Assembly (NCBI RefSeq): GCF_000025345.1
Contig: NC_013757.1
Coordinates: forward strand, 1,860,001 to 1,924,000
DNA: 64,000 bases
From: Geodermatophilus obscurus DSM 43160
GTDB taxonomy: Bacteria; Actinomycetota; Actinomycetes; Mycobacteriales; Geodermatophilaceae
Direction: 5' to 3'
A program made the translations under genes and the position numbers. The notes beneath the pieces are model-generated. The model saw only the letters and a list, made by a program, of their open reading frames with translations, had not been told where the DNA came from and did no database searches. Shown here one piece after another: positions 60,529 to 64,000 of the stretch (position 1 is its first letter; the number at the start of each line of letters is the position of its first letter).

Positions 60529-60933
60529 GTGTGGGTCCTGTGGATCGCGGGCGGTCTCCTCGTCTGGACCGTGGTCGCAGTACTCGTGTGTCTGGCGCTC
60601 GGCAAGGTGCTCGGGCGCGCCGGCGAGGCGGAGCCTCAGGGTCCTGCCGGCTGGCGACACGCGACCGAACTGCGGCCCCTCCGTGGCACAGGCCCGTGCG
60701 CCCGCCGACGTGTCCTCGACTCCCCGGGTTCGTCCGCCCTCGCGTCCTCCAGACTGCCGGCGGTGTCCGCCGCCGTACGGGCCGGCCCCGGCCGCGTCCT
60801 CCGGGCGGTGAGTGGGTCACACCTCCCGGCGGAGGTGCCACCCCAGACAGGTGACGAGACGGCGGATCCCTGCAGTGGCTTGGAACCGCAATGGCACGTG
60901 TGCGTGTCGCCGCCGCGATCGGTCGAGGGCTGA
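60529..60933 (+). CDS. Small membrane protein with uncertain C-terminus
   Basis: The frame starts at GTG, preceded by GGAGGAG. It encodes an N-terminal hydrophobic helix (WVLWIAGGLLVWTVVAVLVCLALGKVLGRAG). The first 40 residues look like a genuine short membrane protein. The remaining 95 are Arg/Pro/Ser-rich without pattern, so the true gene may have been shorter or carry a frameshift. No family is recognised. Confidence 0.5.
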   Translation: MWVLWIAGGLLVWTVVAVLVCLALGKVLGRAGEAEPQGPAGWRHATELRPLRGTGPCARRRVLDSPGSSALASSRLPAVSAAVRAGPGRVLRAVSGSHLPAEVPPQTGDETADPCSGLEPQWHVCVSPPRSVEG

Positions 60934-61222
60934 TAGCAGCGTGTGGCGATGCGCTGCGATTCACGATAGGAGTGCCTCTTGCAGTGTCCTATTGCGGCCG
61001 GCTGTCTTAGCCCCTCCCCGCCCGATCAAGGGGAGGTGTCTGTAGGAGCTCAAGCAGCAGTTGGGGCGTGCCCGTCAGGAAGGGCCATGCGCGCCTGTGT
61101 CGATGTGGCGCTGACGGCCGGGTTCTCCCTGCTCGACAAAGTTCGTACCAGACGAGTCAGCTGTACGGGATGGACCTCAACCGACACGCTGGCCGAAACT
61201 CTCGACGCGGGAGTGACGACTG

Positions 61223-61447
61223 ATGCTGGTGTTTCTACTCGCTGTGTTCACGCCTCTCGTTCTGTTGGCAGCGGGCTTCCTGCTTGGAGTGATCTGGTTG
61301 CGCGACGAGTACGCCCGGCTGACCGCGCTGCGCGAGGAGATCACGCAGAAGTCCGCGACCATGCAGCAGCTGGCGCATGACCGCGATGCCGACTCCGAGG
61401 CGCGCGGTGAGTCGCCGCCAACCGGTCGCCACCATCAGGCCGGCTGA
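61223..61447 (+). CDS. Small membrane protein (74 residues)
   Basis: One strong hydrophobic helix (VFLLAVFTPLVLLAAGFLLGVIW) is followed by a charged helical segment (LRDEYARLTALREEITQKSATMQQLAHDR) with coiled-coil character, then a short tail. This is the layout of small bitopic membrane proteins. No family is recognised. The upstream site GACTGATG is weak. Confidence 0.6.
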   Translation: MLVFLLAVFTPLVLLAAGFLLGVIWLRDEYARLTALREEITQKSATMQQLAHDRDADSEARGESPPTGRHHQAG

Positions 61448-61552
61448 TGCACCGAGGGCTGGTGGAGCGGCTGGCCGGCTTCGTCCTGGTGGTCGTCGTA
61501 TCGCGGGCGTGGCGGGCGCATTCGACCGGGCGGGGTCGGTGAGGGATCCCGG

Positions 61553-61804
61553 ATGAGGGTCAACAGGAGTGGATGGACCGTCGGCACCGACCGCATGGCA
61601 CCGCGGGACTGGTCCGGCGAGGTCGTCCAGATGCCCTCCGGTCGGCTGCATGCGGTCAGCGACCCCGGCTTGATCGCCGGCCGGGCCCTGTGTCTAGCCC
61701 CGGTGATCCTGCTGGACCCGCGCGACTGGCGCTGGCCCGACGACGGGGACCAGGAATGGCCGCTGTGCCGGATCTGCCTCGAACTGACCCACGTCGGACT
61801 CTGA
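61553..61804 (+). CDS. Small hypothetical protein with C-terminal Cys pair
   Basis: The 83-residue frame ends with LCRICLEL, and a further Cys occurs in RALCLAPVILLDPRDWRW. The pattern (MPSGRLHAVSDPGLIAGRALCLAPVIL then DWRWPDDGDQEWPLCRICL) resembles small zinc-binding proteins common near actinobacterial HTH genes. No function can be given. Confidence 0.6.
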   Translation: MRVNRSGWTVGTDRMAPRDWSGEVVQMPSGRLHAVSDPGLIAGRALCLAPVILLDPRDWRWPDDGDQEWPLCRICLELTHVGL

Positions 61805-62020
61805 CCGCACCGAACCGTGCAGGACTCGACCGCATGAGCACGCAGCGGTTTGTGATCACCATGGCCATAGCAGCGCGGCAGCCGGACCGTTGACGCGGCG
61901 AAGCACCGGGAGCGGGTGAGGCCTGCAGTTGACGCACTTACGACCGGGGTGGCGGCGATCCCGCCGTCTCCGCGTTCAGGGCGCGCCCGCGCGACGGGAC
62001 GCCATGAGAGGACCAGCCGT

Positions 62021-62305
62021 ATGACGACGAACCGGTATCGGCGTCCCGACCGGGCCGCGGCAGTGCAGGCGGCCCTCCGCCGGCTCGAGATGGCCGAGCG
62101 GGGGCGGAAGCGGGAGGCGCGCGAGCAAGGCAGGGCGCTGTGGTGGCGTCTGCGCCGATGCACCCACGGTCGTCGGCGGGGCCAGTACGGGCCGACCACA
62201 ACTCTGGGTGCCGACCGGGTCGAGAACTGGGCACCTCGCGGTCGCGGTGGTCGCGGGTTGACGGTCCACGAGGTCGGGTCGTTGCCGGCCAGGGCGGCGG
62301 CGTGA
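62021..62305 (+). CDS. Small basic hypothetical protein
   Basis: The 94-residue product is strongly basic (for example RPDRAAAVQAALRRLEMAERGRKREAREQG), probably a charged helix, followed by a Gly/Arg-rich tail. GAGAGGACC lies upstream of the ATG. Its stop overlaps the GTG start of the next gene (GTGA), so the two are translationally coupled. No family is recognised. Confidence 0.55.
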   Translation: MTTNRYRRPDRAAAVQAALRRLEMAERGRKREAREQGRALWWRLRRCTHGRRRGQYGPTTTLGADRVENWAPRGRGGRGLTVHEVGSLPARAAA

Positions 62306-63216
62306 CCCCGCGGACGTGCCGATGCGGTCACTCGCTCACGGCCCATCAGCACCTGCCCGGCGCCGAGGGGTGTGAGCGCTGCCCGTGCCCGACGTTCCGT
62401 CCGCCGCTGGTCGAAACCCGCCGGGACCGCGTGCTGCGCGCCTTGCTCGCGGCCGCGGTGCTCCTGGGGCTGGCCGCGGCGACGGCGCTGCTCGCGACGC
62501 GCGGAAGCGGTGAGGGTGCCTCGACGACGCCAGCCCCGTCCGCGTCCGAGGATCCCCCGGTCAACCGGGAGGACGCTCCGCCGGCGACCACCGGCCCGGG
62601 GAACGCGAGCACCCCAGCTGAGGGAGCGGCGAAGCCGGGGACCGTCCCGACCGGAACAGTCCAGCCGCAGGATGTCGACCAGGTGCCGGCGGCCACCGAC
62701 CATGGCTCGCTGATGGCCGCCGAGGAACCCGCGGCCTCCTCGGCGGAAGAGCTGCGGGCCGGCCGATCCTGGGCCGGTGCGCCGGTGTCCGGGTCGTCAT
62801 CTCCGGCTGAAGCGCAGGGCTCGGGCGCTGCGCCGGCCGCTCCATCGCCACCGTCGGCCGAGCCTTCCGGTTCGGATTCCGGCTCGGTGGGGCCTCCGTC
62901 GCCGTCGCCGACGGCTGCGTCGGTGCGGCAGCCGATTCCTGACCCGCTCACTCCAGCTCCCGCGCCGACATCCGCGCCGACACCGGAGCCGGTGCCGACA
63001 GCCGCGCCGGTGCCCGACGTGGCAGCGCATGCGCCGGATCCGGCCGCGCCGACGACGACACCCGACCCGGAGCCGGCCGGGCCGGATAGCGCCCACCACC
63101 GAACCGCCGACGACGACCGGACCGCCGCAGACGACGAGACCGAAGCCGAAGACGATAGCCGCCCCGGTGCCCGACCCCGAGCCGATGAGCACACCTCCGG
63201 TCACCGAGCCGGCTGA
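62302..63216 (+). CDS. Membrane-anchored Pro/Ala/Ser-rich protein with N-terminal Cys cluster
   Basis: The 304-residue product begins TCRCGHSLTAHQHLPGAEGCERCPCPTF, a likely zinc cluster. A single membrane helix (VLRALLAAAVLLGLAAATALLA) and a long extracellular Pro/Ala/Ser/Thr-rich region follow. At about residue 260 (near 63090) the low-complexity character moves to the next frame, which reads TTEPPTTTGPPQTTRPKPK and TEPAETTKPAETTEPAARTA. This suggests a one-base shift and a longer original protein. The first 85 residues are the best supported. It may be a cell-envelope linker protein. The start overlaps the preceding stop. Confidence 0.6.
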   Translation: MTPRTCRCGHSLTAHQHLPGAEGCERCPCPTFRPPLVETRRDRVLRALLAAAVLLGLAAATALLATRGSGEGASTTPAPSASEDPPVNREDAPPATTGPGNASTPAEGAAKPGTVPTGTVQPQDVDQVPAATDHGSLMAAEEPAASSAEELRAGRSWAGAPVSGSSSPAEAQGSGAAPAAPSPPSAEPSGSDSGSVGPPSPSPTAASVRQPIPDPLTPAPAPTSAPTPEPVPTAAPVPDVAAHAPDPAAPTTTPDPEPAGPDSAHHRTADDDRTAADDETEAEDDSRPGARPRADEHTSGHRAG

Positions 63217-63349
63217 GACCACCAAGCCGGCTGAGACCACCGAGCCGGCCGCCAGGACCGCGGTGGAACCAGACCGCTCCCGGCACGCCGGGGCGAGGGT
63301 GAGCCCGACGCCCGACCTCGGACGAGTCGAGGGCTCGGCACCATTGATG

Positions 63350-63847
63350 TCAGCGACGGATTTCGACGAGCAGGACCCACACGGTCGCCAGCCCTGCCAG
63401 GAACGCCTCGATGGCCGCGGGTGCGACCCAGTACAGGCCGCCACCGACGCCCGCGATCAGGCTCGACCCGGCGAGCACCAGGAACAGCGCGATCGTCACA
63501 CTGGGCAGGAGGCGGAACAGCCACCAGCTGTACCGCGGTTCCAAACTCCCTCGGCTCGCCGGCCGATTGACCGGCAGCAGGCAGGCGCCAGCCGCGATTC
63601 CGGCGGCCACCAGTTCGACGCCCAGCGCCGTCCTCGGCTGCCCTGGTATCAGCAGCAGCGTGCCGATCACCAACGGGACGACGAACAGGATCATCGTGCT
63701 CAGGCTGCGCGCGGTCAGGGCGTCGCTCGTCAAGATCCGCTCGATGTTGATCGACAGGGCGACGAACAGCAACCCGGTGAGTGCGGCCGAAGCACCCACC
63801 ATGGACACCGAGAAGTCCGACCACGACGCGGTGAGGTAGCCACTCAT
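63350..63847 (-). CDS. Four-helix membrane protein of unknown function
   Basis: The 165-residue protein has four to five hydrophobic segments (FSVSMVGASAALTGLLFVALSINI, LSTMILFVVPLVIGTLLLIPG, LGVELVAAGIAAGACLLP, LPSVTIALFLVLAGSSLIAGVGGGLYWV and AIEAFLAGLATVWVLLVEI). SGYLTASWSDFSVSMVGASAALTGLLFVALSINIERIL resembles a conserved family of small actinobacterial and proteobacterial membrane proteins. No catalytic motif is seen. The ATG at 63847 is the natural start. The 150 bases to the window end hold nothing I can support. Confidence 0.82.
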   Translation of the reverse strand: MSGYLTASWSDFSVSMVGASAALTGLLFVALSINIERILTSDALTARSLSTMILFVVPLVIGTLLLIPGQPRTALGVELVAAGIAAGACLLPVNRPASRGSLEPRYSWWLFRLLPSVTIALFLVLAGSSLIAGVGGGLYWVAPAAIEAFLAGLATVWVLLVEIRR

Positions 63848-64000
63848 GGCGATTTATCCTGCCGCCGGGGACCGCGGCTTTGATGCCGCACGGGACCGGC
63901 GCTCAGGTCTCGACATCGACGACCGGACACCGACGACCGGCCCGCAGGATGCGCCGTGTCGGACGATGGTCGTCCCCAGGACCTTCGTGGCAGGCGGCCG

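Overview
The window is very GC-rich actinobacterial chromosome. Gene content (an Sdh1-type succinate dehydrogenase operon, an acyl-CoA dehydrogenase, a Ser/Thr kinase, a universal stress protein, a HelR-type RNA polymerase recycling ATPase, a c-di-AMP riboswitch before a secreted peptidase-like protein, DUF222/HNH debris) and the short intergenic palindromic repeats suggest the Geodermatophilaceae or close relatives. The lineage is an inference from content and base composition, not a marker-gene result. No rRNA, intact tRNA or CRISPR array was seen.

Bases 1-33.7 kb look like ordinary chromosome with dense, mostly short transcription units: a GH13 glucosidase; an sdh operon of four genes; a glutamine amidotransferase; an MFS exporter overlapping an unusual NhaA-DsbA-cNMP-binding-glutaredoxin-like fusion; a glycerophosphodiesterase; a STAS protein; a riboswitch-controlled secreted protein; a hemerythrin; an acyl-CoA dehydrogenase; a potassium channel; a kinase; a stress protein; an APC permease; an AMP-ligase next to a shrunken cyclase gene; a hydroxyacid-oxoacid transhydrogenase-like dehydrogenase; and helR with a rifamycin-associated element. 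Between about 17 and 26 kb four genes are disrupted by small frameshifts.

Bases 33.9-60 kb are accessory. They open with the C-terminal end of a tyrosine recombinase and contain three degenerate copies of a tRNA 3'-end-like sequence (34.1, 35.9 and 39.0 kb). These flank two methyltransferases and a covalent-flavin-type oxidoreductase, as expected for repeated integration at a tRNA gene. Next comes a catabolic cluster of an alpha/beta hydrolase, Zn-alcohol dehydrogenase, SDR and MetX-like hydrolase in one operon, a divergent GAF/AAA/Fis-type regulator, and a Baeyer-Villiger monooxygenase (BVMO) with an EthD-like protein. The same 17-bp palindrome lies before both the operon and the first BVMO gene. 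A second BVMO, an HSL-type esterase, an SRPBCC protein and a serine hydrolase follow, separated by long gene-poor stretches with decayed sequence. The likely joint job is oxidation of an alcohol to a ketone, Baeyer-Villiger insertion to an ester or lactone, then hydrolysis; the substrate cannot be read from the sequence. An IS5-like element with a -1 frameshift closes the island.

Bases 58.9-64 kb hold small hypothetical genes, an HTH protein, a proline-rich membrane protein with an apparent frame change, and a four-helix membrane protein.
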